Positions 9,706-18,114 of a stretch of DNA of 64,000 bases are shown one piece after another. The stretch is from Paucisalibacillus globulus DSM 18846 (GTDB lineage Bacteria > Bacillota > Bacilli > Bacillales > Amphibacillaceae): contig NZ_AXVK01000029.1 in assembly GCF_000482485.1 (NCBI RefSeq), positions 40,820-104,819 of the forward strand, read 5' to 3'. The notes beneath the pieces are model-generated. The model was not told the DNA's origin, did not search any database, and worked only from the letters and a program-made list of their open reading frames with translations. Numbering within the stretch: position 1 is the first letter of the stretch; every line of letters starts with the position of its first letter. The position numbers and the translations under genes are program-made.

Positions 9706-9815
9706 TGAATAAGCTTATTTACCATGCAAAATTGTCGAATATTTCCGGGGAAATATTTTCAGTTGTAATATTTAGTAGGAATATGTCATTAAAAAGAAAC
9801 CCGAATTTAACGAAA

Positions 9816-9900
9816 AACCAGAAGTCCATTTCCATAAAATGTATGGAAATGGACTTCTGTTTCGACAAAATATTACAAAATCCGGGGAGTGACAGGCACC
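9816..9900 (-). repeat. REP-like repeat copy 4 with hairpin (inverted)
   Basis: Read on the minus strand, the head GGTGCCTGTCACTCCCCGGA begins 15 bases after the speD-like stop, followed by a TTTTGTCGA-type motif and a stem with arms AGAAGTCCATTTCCAT and ATGGAAATGGACTTCT (about 9819-9857). It closes the RAYT-bracketing pair with copy 3. Confidence 0.87.
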
Positions 9901-9914
9901 TCAAAACTACATTT

Positions 9915-10292
9915 CTATTCTATTTCTAATAAGATTGGTTGAACTGTGCCCATGCCGCGGGGGATTTCAATTATTTCACTTTTTTTTGCTTCTAATGCTT
10001 CGGTAATATATTTTACTGCAATGGTTGGATCTACTTTTTTGCCACATGTATACACATCAATACTTGCATATCCTTTTTCTGGGAAGCTGTGGATGGTTAA
10101 ATGTGATTCGGAAATAATTACCACCCCACTAATTCCATATGGTGAAAACTGATGGAAGACAACTTCCCGAATTTCTGCACCTGCCTGCAGTGCCGCATCT
10201 ATAAAAACTTGTTTGATTAATTCAATATTATTTAATGTACTTATGTTACAATCCCATAGTTCTGCTATAATTTGTCTTCCCAATACTTCCAT
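9915..10292 (-). CDS. speD: S-adenosylmethionine decarboxylase-like proenzyme
   Basis: The protein has 125 residues, the size of the short bacterial class 1B AdoMetDC. It should self-cleave between Glu62 and Ser63 in [14 protein letters not shown] to make the pyruvoyl cofactor. The acid/base Cys83 (DVYTCG) and His68 are in place. Classical activity yields decarboxylated AdoMet, the aminopropyl donor for spermidine. The neighbourhood is unusual: the gene is divergent from a DUF4178-PspA-DUF4247-DUF350 operon followed by a membrane spermidine-synthase-like gene, a grouping distinct from normal polyamine operons. Homologues in such settings may decarboxylate other substrates, so the exact substrate is open. 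Confidence 0.9.
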   Translation of the reverse strand: MEVLGRQIIAELWDCNISTLNNIELIKQVFIDAALQAGAEIREVVFHQFSPYGISGVVIISESHLTIHSFPEKGYASIDVYTCGKKVDPTIAVKYITEALEAKKSEIIEIPRGMGTVQPILLEIE

Positions 10293-10403
10293 GATAAAAA
10301 CTCCTTAAAGGTATACTGTTACCGATAATTTTAGCATACCATATAGTTATGTGCATAAGGTTGAATTTAGTTGAATCAAATGTGAGTAATTGGAATAAAA
10401 ACA

Positions 10404-10430
10404 TGAAACTAATTATAGGGAATACTCGTA
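10404..10430 (+). promoter_or_regulatory. Sigma-W-type ECF promoter of the PspA operon
   Basis: TGAAAC at 10404-10409 is followed after 17 bases by CGTA at 10427-10430. This matches the Bacillus sigma-W consensus (TGAAAC, 16-17 bases, CGTA). It lies about 85 bases before the DUF4178 start codon. Bacillus subtilis pspA is a known sigma-W target, so control by envelope stress is expected. Confidence 0.65.
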
Positions 10431-10514
10431 TAAGTAGTTGAGGCTAGCATCAATACAGGGTGCTTGTGTTACAATTAATTTTAGAAAGACTTTTTCATGA
10501 TGTGAGGTGAAGTA

Positions 10515-11027
10515 ATGGGACTTTTATCTAAGATTTTTACTAAAAATAAAAATACAAAACCTGCACCAAAGGAGAGAACAGTATTATCCATTGAAGTTGG
10601 TGATATTATCAATTATGATCTCGTTGATTATGAGGTGGTTGGAAAAATCACCTATCGAGATGGGAATTATGAATGGTACGGTTACCAACTACTAGAAGGT
10701 CATGATACAATTTGGTTGGCAGCAGAAATGGATGATGAGTTAGAGTTAGGGATTTATAAAAAAGTCCAATTAGCCGTGTCAAAACCATATCAGAAGCAGC
10801 TTAATTTTGAGGGTAAGACTTATTATCTAGAGGAATCTGGTACTGCTCGAGTAATTGGTGAAGGTAGAAGTAAGAATATACATGATTCTTTAGTGGATTA
10901 TGCAGACTATTCGGATGAGGACGAAGAGAGTTTCTTAAGTATCGAAGGCTGGGGAACTGAGATTGAAGTAAGTATTGGTTATCCAATTGAAAATTATGAA
11001 ATTAAAATAATGGCAGGCTCGAATTAG
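10515..11027 (+). CDS. DUF4178 domain protein
   Basis: This is a 170-residue soluble, acidic, beta-rich protein with ribosome site GTGAGGTGAAG and an ATG start. The region VGDIINYDLVDYEVVGKITYRDGNYEWYGYQL and then LEEGHDTIWLAAE-like strands match DUF4178, a family found almost always beside PspA, DUF350 and membrane spermidine-synthase genes. It is the first gene of an operon with PspA 58 bases downstream, behind a sigma-W-like promoter. No catalytic motif is visible. A structural or adaptor role in an envelope system is inferred from context. Confidence 0.8.
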   Translation: MGLLSKIFTKNKNTKPAPKERTVLSIEVGDIINYDLVDYEVVGKITYRDGNYEWYGYQLLEGHDTIWLAAEMDDELELGIYKKVQLAVSKPYQKQLNFEGKTYYLEESGTARVIGEGRSKNIHDSLVDYADYSDEDEESFLSIEGWGTEIEVSIGYPIENYEIKIMAGSN

Positions 11028-11085
11028 TAGTATTCTGTAACATATTCAGGTAGTACAGGAAGGCCTAAAAACAGGAGGAATAGAA

Positions 11086-11754
11086 ATGTTTAAATTTTTC
11101 AAACGAGTAAAAACAGTTGTGAGTTCAGAATTAAATTCTTTATTAGATAAAGCAGAAGATCCGGTGAAAATGCTAGATCAATTTATGCGTGATATGGCAG
11201 AGGATATTCGTGAAGTTGAAGCAGCTGTTGCAAAACAAATTGCGAATGAAAAAATGTTGAAGCGAAAAATGGAAGACGCTAAGGCAATGGTTGAAAAAAG
11301 ACAGAAACAAGCGGAACAAGCGATTATTGCTGGAAATGATGATTTAGCTCGTCGTGCCCTAGAAGACAAGAAACAACATGAGTCCACTAGTGCAACATTA
11401 ACAGAGTCATGGGAAAGAGCGAATCAGGATTCTGACGTGTTAAAGACTAAATTGGATGAAATGAAAAAAGAATATCAAGAAATGAATCTTAAAAAGGATT
11501 CGTTAAAAGCTCGCGCTGAATCTGCGAAAACCCGCACGAAAATTAATCGTACGATGTCTAATATCGGAAATGATCATTCTCGCCAAGGCTTCGATCGCAT
11601 GGAAGAGAAGGTGTTGCGTTTTGAGGCAGAGGCGGAAACAAGTGAGGATTTAGCCTTTTCTAGCCGAACGCTAGATGATGAGTTTGATGCGTTAAGCAAA
11701 ACTACTGGAGTTGACGATGAATTAGCGAAATTAAAAGAAAAAATGGGTAAATAG
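11086..11754 (+). CDS. pspA: PspA/IM30 family membrane-stress protein
   Basis: This 222-residue protein is almost wholly helical. It starts MFKFFKRVKTVVSSELNSLLDKAEDPVKMLDQFMRDM, the amphipathic membrane-binding helix and the P-x-K-ML-Q motif of PspA/IM30, and continues as a long coiled coil (about residues 25-190). Family members polymerise on damaged inner membranes and limit proton leakage. The ribosome site ACAGGAGGA is strong. It is the second gene of a sigma-W-type operon. The C-terminal section (DELAKLKEKMGK) is of usual length. Confidence 0.93.
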   Translation: MFKFFKRVKTVVSSELNSLLDKAEDPVKMLDQFMRDMAEDIREVEAAVAKQIANEKMLKRKMEDAKAMVEKRQKQAEQAIIAGNDDLARRALEDKKQHESTSATLTESWERANQDSDVLKTKLDEMKKEYQEMNLKKDSLKARAESAKTRTKINRTMSNIGNDHSRQGFDRMEEKVLRFEAEAETSEDLAFSSRTLDDEFDALSKTTGVDDELAKLKEKMGK

Positions 11755-11818
11755 TAAGGTAAACATTAGTAGAGCAGTGCTATCATAGGCTGCTACTTCT
11801 AATGAGAGGGGGATTGAT

Positions 11819-12430
11819 TTGTGTAGAAAACAAATGTTACTAATGGGTTTATTGTTCCTAGTCATTCTTTTATCCGCATGTTCTTCAAGGGGGATGAGTG
11901 GAGAGGCTATCACAGCACAGGATATTCCCGATGAGCCTTCAAAAGACGAGATCATTACAACAATCCAAAATTCTTCCAACTATGAGATGGACGATATCAT
12001 CGAGGCTAACTTTCCAATGATAACAACCGTGGAGGGCGACTCTAGTAATGCAGAAATCTTTGCAACTACTCGTTTTAATTTAACAGAACTGAGCACCATT
12101 CTAGCAGATACTATTAAACCTTCTGAGGTAAGTGATGTAAAAGGTAATCAGCAGATATTAATTTATCCAGATGATTTCATTACATTACGTGAAAGTGAAG
12201 CGGACTCTAGTGTGTTATTGATTGAAGTTGCAAGTGATGAGTTTGTTAGAAGAAACTATTCACCTAATTTCTTAAGTACATACTTTACGATTCGGTTGTT
12301 GAATGACATGCTAGATGTTGATGACTGGGGAAAAAACCATCGTGGTTCCTACTCGGGAATGGGTGGTATAGATGCACCTAGTCGTGGAAATACAACATTC
12401 AGAGGCGGCGGCCCTGGTTCAGGTAAATAA
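11819..12430 (+). CDS. DUF4247 lipoprotein
   Basis: A TTG start after GAGAGGGGG gives a lipoprotein with signal sequence and lipobox LLSACSS (Cys near residue 21). The mature part has the DUF4247 signature around AEIFATTRFNLTELSTILADTIKPSEVSD and FLSTYFTIRLLNDMLDVDDWG, and ends in a glycine-rich tail with RGGGPGSGK. It is anchored outside the membrane. The neighbouring PspA and DUF350 genes are consistent with an envelope complex of soluble, membrane and surface-anchored parts. No enzymatic motif is recognised. Confidence 0.82.
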   Translation: MCRKQMLLMGLLFLVILLSACSSRGMSGEAITAQDIPDEPSKDEIITTIQNSSNYEMDDIIEANFPMITTVEGDSSNAEIFATTRFNLTELSTILADTIKPSEVSDVKGNQQILIYPDDFITLRESEADSSVLLIEVASDEFVRRNYSPNFLSTYFTIRLLNDMLDVDDWGKNHRGSYSGMGGIDAPSRGNTTFRGGGPGSGK

Positions 12431-12450
12431 TTTTAAGGGAGGCGAAACGT

Positions 12451-12846
12451 TTGGAACCATTTATCTCAACGCTAATTTACTTTGTAATTTCTATCGTAAT
12501 TGTACTAATTGGTTTATTCATTTTTGAAAATTTGACTCGCAAATATAAGGATATGGAAGAAGTGAAGAACGGGAATGTAGCGGTTTCCTTATCGATTATT
12601 GGAGAAATAATTGGGATCTGTATTATCTTAGCCTTTGCGATTTACAGCAGTGATGTGATTTTGGAAACGATTATTTGGGGTGTGTTCGGTGTCATTTTAC
12701 AAATGATTGCTTATTTTCTTTTTGACCTGTTCACAAGGAATTTCTCCGTTGAAGAACAATTGGCCAAAAATAATATAGCAGTTGGACTGATGTCCTTGGG
12801 TGTATCGGTTGGATTGGCTTTAGTAATTGGTGCATCTATTACGTAA
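12451..12846 (+). CDS. DUF350 integral membrane protein
   Basis: A TTG start follows AAGGGAGGCG, 20 bases after the DUF4247 stop. The 131 residues form four membrane segments in two related halves. Each half carries an F-x-x-LT-R or F-DLFTR pattern followed by V-N-VAVSL-G or NNIAVGLMSLGVSVG, the internal repeat typical of DUF350 (YjfL). In this operon it is the likely membrane partner of PspA and the DUF4178/DUF4247 proteins. The function is unknown. Confidence 0.85.
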   Translation: MEPFISTLIYFVISIVIVLIGLFIFENLTRKYKDMEEVKNGNVAVSLSIIGEIIGICIILAFAIYSSDVILETIIWGVFGVILQMIAYFLFDLFTRNFSVEEQLAKNNIAVGLMSLGVSVGLALVIGASIT

Positions 12847-12943
12847 AATCAGCTCATGCGACCAGGCTATTGCTTGGTCGTTTATTTACAGATAAGAAAG
12901 GTATAAAGTTTTGGCTTTGTTAAGTTCTTGCGCAGGAACAGTC

Positions 12944-13098
12944 ACGTCCAGCTCCAGCGCCCAGGGACTAGCGAGACTTCCCTCGCCTTCGTACGATAAG
13001 TCAACATCGACTCCCTACGGTCGTCGTGTTTCCTTTATCTCCTACGGCTCAGTCCAGTCCGTAGTCCCTAACCGGGCGCTTGCGCTTTTGTTCTTAGT
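12944..13098. repeat. GC-rich imperfect palindromic repeat, Bacillaceae type
   Basis: An island much richer in GC than its surroundings. Outer arms AGCGCCCAGGGACTA (12956-12970) and TAGTCCCTAACCGGGCGCT (13062-13080) can pair, with inner sequence ACTCCCTACGG / CTCCTACGG. The edges CGTCCAGCTCCAGCGC and GGGCGCTTGCGCTTTTGTTCT are familiar from non-coding repeats scattered in Bacillaceae genomes. It is inserted inside the PspA/polyamine gene cluster. No coding function is credible. Confidence 0.75.
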
Positions 13099-13132
13099 AG
13101 TTAGGAAAGCATAAAAACTTTCCGCCGACATA

Positions 13133-13182
13133 AGAAAAACTAACACATTCGCTAAAGTGCGAGCGAATGTGTTAGTTTTTCT
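13133..13182. terminator. Strong bidirectional terminator
   Basis: Long arms AAAAACTAACACATTCGCT and AGCGAATGTGTTAGTTTTT end in T residues. It separates the DUF350 gene from the following membrane synthase gene, whose transcript must therefore start after it or read through. Confidence 0.9.
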
Positions 13183-13209
13183 AATCTAAGTTAGTGGAGG
13201 GCGTGGAGT

Positions 13210-14760
13210 TTGAATGATGCAGCAGTAAGACAGAGTAAAATTATTTATTGGTCTTCGGGGATTGTATCCATTTGTGGGATTGTCTTTGAAGTGTTATTTG
13301 GGGCCCTAGGGTCATACATACTAGGTGACGGTGTGAAGCAGTACACGCTAACGATTTCTTTATTCCTAACAGGGATGGGAATTGGGGCTAGTTTAAGCGA
13401 GAAATTCTTGAAGAATCTTATTATAACGTTTGTATGGATTGAGTTTGGTGTAGCAATAATTGGTGGATTTTCCAGTTTTACCATGTTTGGCATAACAGCC
13501 TTTGCTCCTGAGGGAACGGATGCCCTATTCCTCTATTCCATAACATTGATTGTTGGGGCATTAACTGGGGTAGAATTACCAATTCTAATCAGAAAAGCAA
13601 ATGAAATTGGAGTAACCTTAAATAAAAGTACAGCAAGGGTTTTATTTTCTGATTATGCTGGTGGATTAATAGGTGGGGTCCTATTTGTATTTTTCTTCCG
13701 TCCCTATTTTGGAATGGTGAAAACAGCATTTTTAGTTGGATGTATTAATCTATTAGTCGCTTTGATCGTATTGTATTTATTTCGTAAAGAAATCCGACAT
13801 GTTATGGTACATGCTTGTATCGGGGGATTGATAGGAATCCTCCTGTTAGTTGGATTATTTTTTGGGGAAGAGATGGCGTTTAGTTTTGAACAAAAACTTT
13901 ATAAGGATCCCATTATTCATATGGAGGATTCGAGCTATCAAAAAATTACAATGACAAAAGATCAGGAAGATGTGCGGCTGTATTTAGATGGGCAACTACA
14001 ATTTAGTTCTACTGATGAGCATCGCTATCATGAGGTGCTTATACACCCTACAATGGCTTATGCAGAAAGTCCTCAGAATGTATTGGTACTAGGCGGCGGC
14101 GATGGGATTGCTGTAAATGAAATCCTAAAATACGATGAGGTGAAAAAAATAACGTTAGTGGATCTAGACCCAGCAGTTATTGAATTAGCCAATACGAATG
14201 AATGGTTATTAGAGGTGAATGAAGGGGCTTTGATGCATGAAAAAGTTCATGTAAAAAATACAGATGCTTTTAAGTTTTTGGAAGGAACAGATGAATGGTT
14301 TGATGTCATTATTGTAGATTTACCTGATCCGAATAATGAAAGCTTGAATAAGTTATATACGCGGGAATTCTATTCATTGGTACGGAATCATTTAAAACCT
14401 GGAGGAGCAGTGATGATTCAGGCAACAAGCCCTGTATTTGCTACAGAGGTATACTGGACCATTTCGGAGACGATTGCTGATACCGGTCTATTTGTAGAGA
14501 ATTTGCACGTTGATGTACCGAGCTTTGGGAATTGGGGATATGTCATGGCAAGCCGGAATGAGATTAATTTGTCTAGTGTAAACATCTTAGTAGAGACGGA
14601 ATTTTTAACAACGGACATGCTTCCAGCACTAGGTATTTTTGGAAAAGATGAAGATGGGGAGATTCGGAACAAAAAAGGCGAAATAGTTGAAATAAAGCCA
14701 AATACACTAATCGATCCTCATTTGATAGAGATATATGACCGTTCTTGGGAGAATTATTAG
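13210..14760 (+). CDS. Membrane-embedded spermidine-synthase-like protein
   Basis: The 516 residues form two parts. The first (about 1-220) has seven or so hydrophobic segments. The second is a spermidine-synthase methyltransferase-like fold with SSYQKI, YLDGQLQFSSTDEHRYHE, the NVLVLGGGDGIAVNEIL cofactor loop, the acidic LVDLDP strand end and the DVIIVDLPDPN segment. The classical Asp-rich catalytic and donor-binding pattern is thus largely present. Membrane fusion suggests that the aminopropyl-type transfer acts on a membrane or envelope target rather than on free putrescine. The SpeD-like gene nearby could supply the donor. TTG start after GGAGGGCG. Substrate unknown. Confidence 0.85.
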   Translation: MNDAAVRQSKIIYWSSGIVSICGIVFEVLFGALGSYILGDGVKQYTLTISLFLTGMGIGASLSEKFLKNLIITFVWIEFGVAIIGGFSSFTMFGITAFAPEGTDALFLYSITLIVGALTGVELPILIRKANEIGVTLNKSTARVLFSDYAGGLIGGVLFVFFFRPYFGMVKTAFLVGCINLLVALIVLYLFRKEIRHVMVHACIGGLIGILLLVGLFFGEEMAFSFEQKLYKDPIIHMEDSSYQKITMTKDQEDVRLYLDGQLQFSSTDEHRYHEVLIHPTMAYAESPQNVLVLGGGDGIAVNEILKYDEVKKITLVDLDPAVIELANTNEWLLEVNEGALMHEKVHVKNTDAFKFLEGTDEWFDVIIVDLPDPNNESLNKLYTREFYSLVRNHLKPGGAVMIQATSPVFATEVYWTISETIADTGLFVENLHVDVPSFGNWGYVMASRNEINLSSVNILVETEFLTTDMLPALGIFGKDEDGEIRNKKGEIVEIKPNTLIDPHLIEIYDRSWENY

Positions 14761-14819
14761 ATTCGATGTTGTAACTACATTCCTGTCTAGCAAAATTCTT
14801 TGGAGTGAGTATTATTTCA

Positions 14820-14856
14820 AAAATCCATTTCAATAGCAATTATTGAAATGGATTTT
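14820..14856. terminator. Bidirectional terminator
   Basis: Arms AAATCCATTTCAATA and TATTGAAATGGATTT lie between convergent genes and are followed by T residues on both strands. The stem resembles the ATGGACTT stems found with the REP elements. Confidence 0.85.
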
Positions 14857-14871
14857 CTTTTACTGCAAAAT

Positions 14872-15840
14872 CTATGCCCACCACATATCCCCAATAGATT
14901 CTTTCACCATGACAGGTTTTAATGTTTCCACTGCTTTTGTGAATCCTTCATCTATGGACATTAGTCCGTCTTCGTGTTCGATGCTTACTACGTAGTCATA
15001 TCCATAGAGTCTTAATGTACTGATCATATCCGCCCAATCTTTTGAGTCATGGCCAAATCCTACGGTGCGGAAATACCATGCGCGATTTTGCATATCAGAA
15101 TAAGCAGTCATATCTGTTAACCCATTCCTATTCATATTTGGTTGATCGATAATGGTATCCTTTGCATGGAAGTGATGGATGGCATTTTCTCTTCCTAGTA
15201 TTTTAATAGATTCAACCGGGTCAATTCCTTGCCACCACATATGACTAGGATCTAAATTGGCACCAATTGCAGGTCCGCAAGCTTCACGCAAACGTAATAA
15301 TGTTGCAGGTGTATGTACCGAAAAACCACCATGAAGCTCCAGTCCAATTTTTACATTGTATTTTTCCGCAAGAGCAGTTTTTTCTTTCCAATAAGGAATT
15401 ACTCTTTCTTCCCATTGCCATGTTAGTATTTCTTGGTAATCATTTGGCCAAGGTGCAACTGGCCAGTTAGGATATTTTGCATGTTCATGATCTCCTGGGC
15501 ACCCGGAAAAGGTATTAACGACAGGAATACCAAGTTGTCTTGCTAATTTAATTGTCTTTACAATCAATTCATCAGCGTCTTGTGCTATCTTTTTTTGCGG
15601 ATGTAATGGATTGGAATGACAACTTAAGGCACTTACCATTAATCCACGACTTTCGATTTTGGTCTTAAACTCTTTCTGTTTTTCCTCATTATTTAATAAA
15701 TCATCAACTTGACAATGTGCGTTTCCTGGATATCCACCAGTACCTAATTCAACAGCCTCTATTCCTTTTGCTACTACATGATCAAGCATTTCATCGAGAT
15801 CTTTGTCGGCAAATAAAACAGTAAAAACCCCTAATTTCAT
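14872..15840 (-). CDS. Sugar phosphate isomerase/epimerase-type TIM barrel protein
   Basis: This 322-residue protein belongs to the AP endonuclease 2 / xylose-isomerase-like barrel family. Metal-binding residues can be placed in KIGLELHGGF (Glu, His), GANLDPSHMWWQG (Asp, His), IHHFHAKDT (His, Lys, Asp) and VSIEHEDG (Glu). The ATG start sits after a GGGGGG site. It is divergent from a LacI regulator with an operator just downstream of its TATAAT box. Related proteins act as epimerases, as inosose dehydratase or as 3-keto-glycoside hydrolases/lyases together with Gfo/Idh enzymes. The last role fits the neighbouring oxidoreductases but is an inference. Confidence 0.87.
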   Translation of the reverse strand: MKLGVFTVLFADKDLDEMLDHVVAKGIEAVELGTGGYPGNAHCQVDDLLNNEEKQKEFKTKIESRGLMVSALSCHSNPLHPQKKIAQDADELIVKTIKLARQLGIPVVNTFSGCPGDHEHAKYPNWPVAPWPNDYQEILTWQWEERVIPYWKEKTALAEKYNVKIGLELHGGFSVHTPATLLRLREACGPAIGANLDPSHMWWQGIDPVESIKILGRENAIHHFHAKDTIIDQPNMNRNGLTDMTAYSDMQNRAWYFRTVGFGHDSKDWADMISTLRLYGYDYVVSIEHEDGLMSIDEGFTKAVETLKPVMVKESIGDMWWA

Positions 15841-15856
15841 CAAAATCCCCCCTAAA

Positions 15857-15872
15857 ATGTAAACCGTTACAT
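15857..15872. promoter_or_regulatory. LacI-type operator on the epimerase promoter
   Basis: The near-palindrome ATGTAAACCGTTACAT lies directly after the minus-strand TATAAT box (complement of 15875-15880) and before the epimerase start. It resembles the operator in front of the LacI gene 120 bases away. Confidence 0.65.
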
Positions 15873-15944
15873 ATATTATACATAAAGTACAATAAAAACA
15901 ATATATTTAATTTATTATATTCTAAATAAAAAGTAAATTTATTA

Positions 15945-15992
15945 TTGACAAACAATTTGTAAAACTCTACAATCAAATTGTAATCGATTACA
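15945..15992 (+). promoter_or_regulatory. Sigma-A promoter and operator of the LacI gene
   Basis: TTGACA (15945-15950), 17 bases, then TACAAT (15968-15973) is a near-consensus promoter. The perfect palindrome TGTAATCGATTACA (15979-15992) covers the expected transcription start, so the regulator probably represses itself. The palindrome also fits a relaxed CcpA cre pattern. Confidence 0.75.
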
Positions 15993-16017
15993 TTATATAC
16001 AAAAGGTAGGAATCTTC

Positions 16018-17004
16018 ATGGCTAATATACAACAAATTGCGAAACGGGCGGGTGTGTCGGTTGCAACGGTTTCTAGGGTGCTTAATAAATCTACCACTGT
16101 AAGCCCAAAAACTAGGAATAAGGTCGAAGTTGCAATAAAAGAACTGAATTATGAACCTAGTATGCTAGGTCGTAACTTGAGAAATTCAGAAAGCCGCCTT
16201 TTACTGGTCCTTCTACCAAACATTGCAAATCCGTTTTACACAGAAATAATTAACGGAATTCAGGATACAGCAATTGCAAGGGACTATAATATTCTCCTTT
16301 GTGAAACAGACTCTAAGCCTGAACGGGAAAATATTTATTTTAACATGGTAAAGAACAAACTTGCAGATGGTGTTATTTCTATGGATCCAACTGTTAATAT
16401 GCAAAAGCTTAATGAACTTGCAGAACATTATCCAGTCATTCTATGCAGTGAATATGAAGAGAACGGTGATATACCATACATAACAGTAGATAGTGAGTTG
16501 GCTGCATACCAGGCAGTTAAACATTTAATAAAATTAGGGAATGAAAAAATCGCTCTTATTACTTCGGATGAAAAGTATTTGTATGCAAGATTACGTCGAG
16601 CAGGATACGAAAGGGCACTGGAGGAATTCAATATACCAATTCGTGAAGAGTGGATATATCATACGAAAGGATTGGAGTTCCAATACGGTGTTCATGCGAT
16701 GAGAATTTTGCTACAGCAGGAAATTGAACCAACAGCAGTATTTGCAATTTCCGATACATTAGCAATAGGAGCGTTAAAGGCTATCAATATGGAAGCACGT
16801 GACCAAGAACCTATTGCAGTTGTAGGTTTTGATAATATAAGTTTTGCCAGTATGACCAATCCCACATTGACAACGATTTCGCAGCCAATGTATACGATGG
16901 GATGTCGAGCTACCGAGATGCTTCTTAGCAGAATAAAAAAAGAAAAAGTTGAAAATATCGTATTGGACCATGAATTAATCATACGTGAGTCCACCATGTT
17001 GTAG
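16018..17004 (+). CDS. LacI-family transcriptional regulator of the carbohydrate locus
   Basis: This is a 328-residue regulator. The N-terminal helix-turn-helix reads IQQIAKRAGVSVATVSRVLNKS, followed by the hinge helix (YEPSMLGRNLR) and a periplasmic-binding-like effector domain (LLLVLLPNIANPFYTEIINGIQ). Ribosome site AGGTAGGAATC. It is divergent from the epimerase gene and is followed 33 bases later by two Gfo/Idh genes and an ABC importer. Operator-like palindromes lie on both sides of the divergent region. It probably represses the locus until its sugar binds. The ligand is unknown. Confidence 0.92.
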   Translation: MANIQQIAKRAGVSVATVSRVLNKSTTVSPKTRNKVEVAIKELNYEPSMLGRNLRNSESRLLLVLLPNIANPFYTEIINGIQDTAIARDYNILLCETDSKPERENIYFNMVKNKLADGVISMDPTVNMQKLNELAEHYPVILCSEYEENGDIPYITVDSELAAYQAVKHLIKLGNEKIALITSDEKYLYARLRRAGYERALEEFNIPIREEWIYHTKGLEFQYGVHAMRILLQQEIEPTAVFAISDTLAIGALKAINMEARDQEPIAVVGFDNISFASMTNPTLTTISQPMYTMGCRATEMLLSRIKKEKVENIVLDHELIIRESTML

Positions 17005-17037
17005 AAAAAATTACAGGTATAAAGGGGGTCTTTCATA

Positions 17038-18048
17038 ATGGGATTTCATGTTGGGATTATTGGTTGTGGCTCGATTACCAGATTCCGTCATGCTCCAGAA
17101 TATAAAGCAAATCCACATGTAGAGGGAATTGTCTTCTTTGACCGAAATGTTAGAAGGGCTGAAAGGTTGGCTCGAGAATTTGGTGGACGGGTTGCGATAA
17201 CATTAGAGGACTTGTTGAATGACCCTTCTGTCGTTGCGATAAGTGATTGCTCATCCAATGATGCTCATCACATCAATACAACTAAAGCATTACAAAAGGG
17301 GAAGCATGTTCTTTGTGAAAAACCATTGGCAATTAGTGTAAAACATGCAGAGGAAATGGCTGAAGTCGAGCAAAAGTCAGGAAAAATACTAATGGTGGAT
17401 CATAATCAACGCTTTACAAAAGCACATCAAAAAGCAAAAGAAATTATTAAGAAAAAAGAACTGGGTGAAGTTCTTACTTTTAAAACAACTTTTGGACATG
17501 AAGGACCAGAGAGTTGGGGTACAACAAAGTCTAATGCAACGTGGTTTTTCAAAAAGGAGCGTTCACACTCAGGGGTTGCAGGGGATCTTGGTATCCATAA
17601 AATTGATTTAATTCATTGGCTTTTGGAGGACGAAATAGTGGATGTTCATGCATTTCATGGAGCACTTGATAAAGTAAATGAACATGGTAATCCAATTGAA
17701 GTGCCAGATAATGTGGTTTGTGCATTCCGAACAAAGAAAGGCTGCTTAGGTACTGCCTCATTTTCCTGGACGTATTACGGTGCCGAGGATAATACGACAA
17801 CGATTTATTGCCAAAAAGGAATTTTAAAGCTGTATCACCATCCAGATTCACAGCTCATTGTGGAGATGAATGATGGATCCGTCATAAAGTATGAACTTGA
17901 ACAAATCCAAACAAATGATAATCAGACTAGTACAGGTGTCATTGATGCTTTTATTGACTGTATTATTGATGGAAAACCATCATTAGTTACAAGTGCTGAG
18001 GCCATTGCTTCTTTGCGAGTAGTGGAAAAAATACTTGCACATCGATAA
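17038..18048 (+). CDS. Gfo/Idh/MocA-family oxidoreductase
   Basis: This 336-residue NAD(P)-dependent dehydrogenase-like protein has Rossmann motif VGIIGCGSITRFRHA (GxGxxx), the EKP motif in KHVLCEKPLAIS (about 95-106) and GVAGDLGIHKIDLIHWLL, where GxHxxD gives the catalytic His and Asp. The ribosome site AAAGGGGGTC precedes the ATG. It follows the LacI gene and lies 66 bases before a second family member, so the two are likely co-transcribed. A conserved Lys/His/Asp set indicates an active sugar or cyclitol dehydrogenase. The substrate is unknown. Confidence 0.9.
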   Translation: MGFHVGIIGCGSITRFRHAPEYKANPHVEGIVFFDRNVRRAERLAREFGGRVAITLEDLLNDPSVVAISDCSSNDAHHINTTKALQKGKHVLCEKPLAISVKHAEEMAEVEQKSGKILMVDHNQRFTKAHQKAKEIIKKKELGEVLTFKTTFGHEGPESWGTTKSNATWFFKKERSHSGVAGDLGIHKIDLIHWLLEDEIVDVHAFHGALDKVNEHGNPIEVPDNVVCAFRTKKGCLGTASFSWTYYGAEDNTTTIYCQKGILKLYHHPDSQLIVEMNDGSVIKYELEQIQTNDNQTSTGVIDAFIDCIIDGKPSLVTSAEAIASLRVVEKILAHR

Positions 18049-18114
18049 AAATATAATGGTTTACATAGTAACAATCCTAGAAAAACCAATTATAAAAGCA
18101 TTGGGGAGGATGTC

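Noticed and set aside
12911..13114. Open frame across the GC-rich repeat
   Set aside because: It has no ribosome site, its composition follows the palindromic repeat, and the structure explains the sequence.
15979..15992. TGTAATCGATTACA as a CcpA cre site only
   Set aside because: It fits a relaxed cre pattern, but its perfect symmetry, position and a partner site across the divergent promoter favour the local LacI protein.
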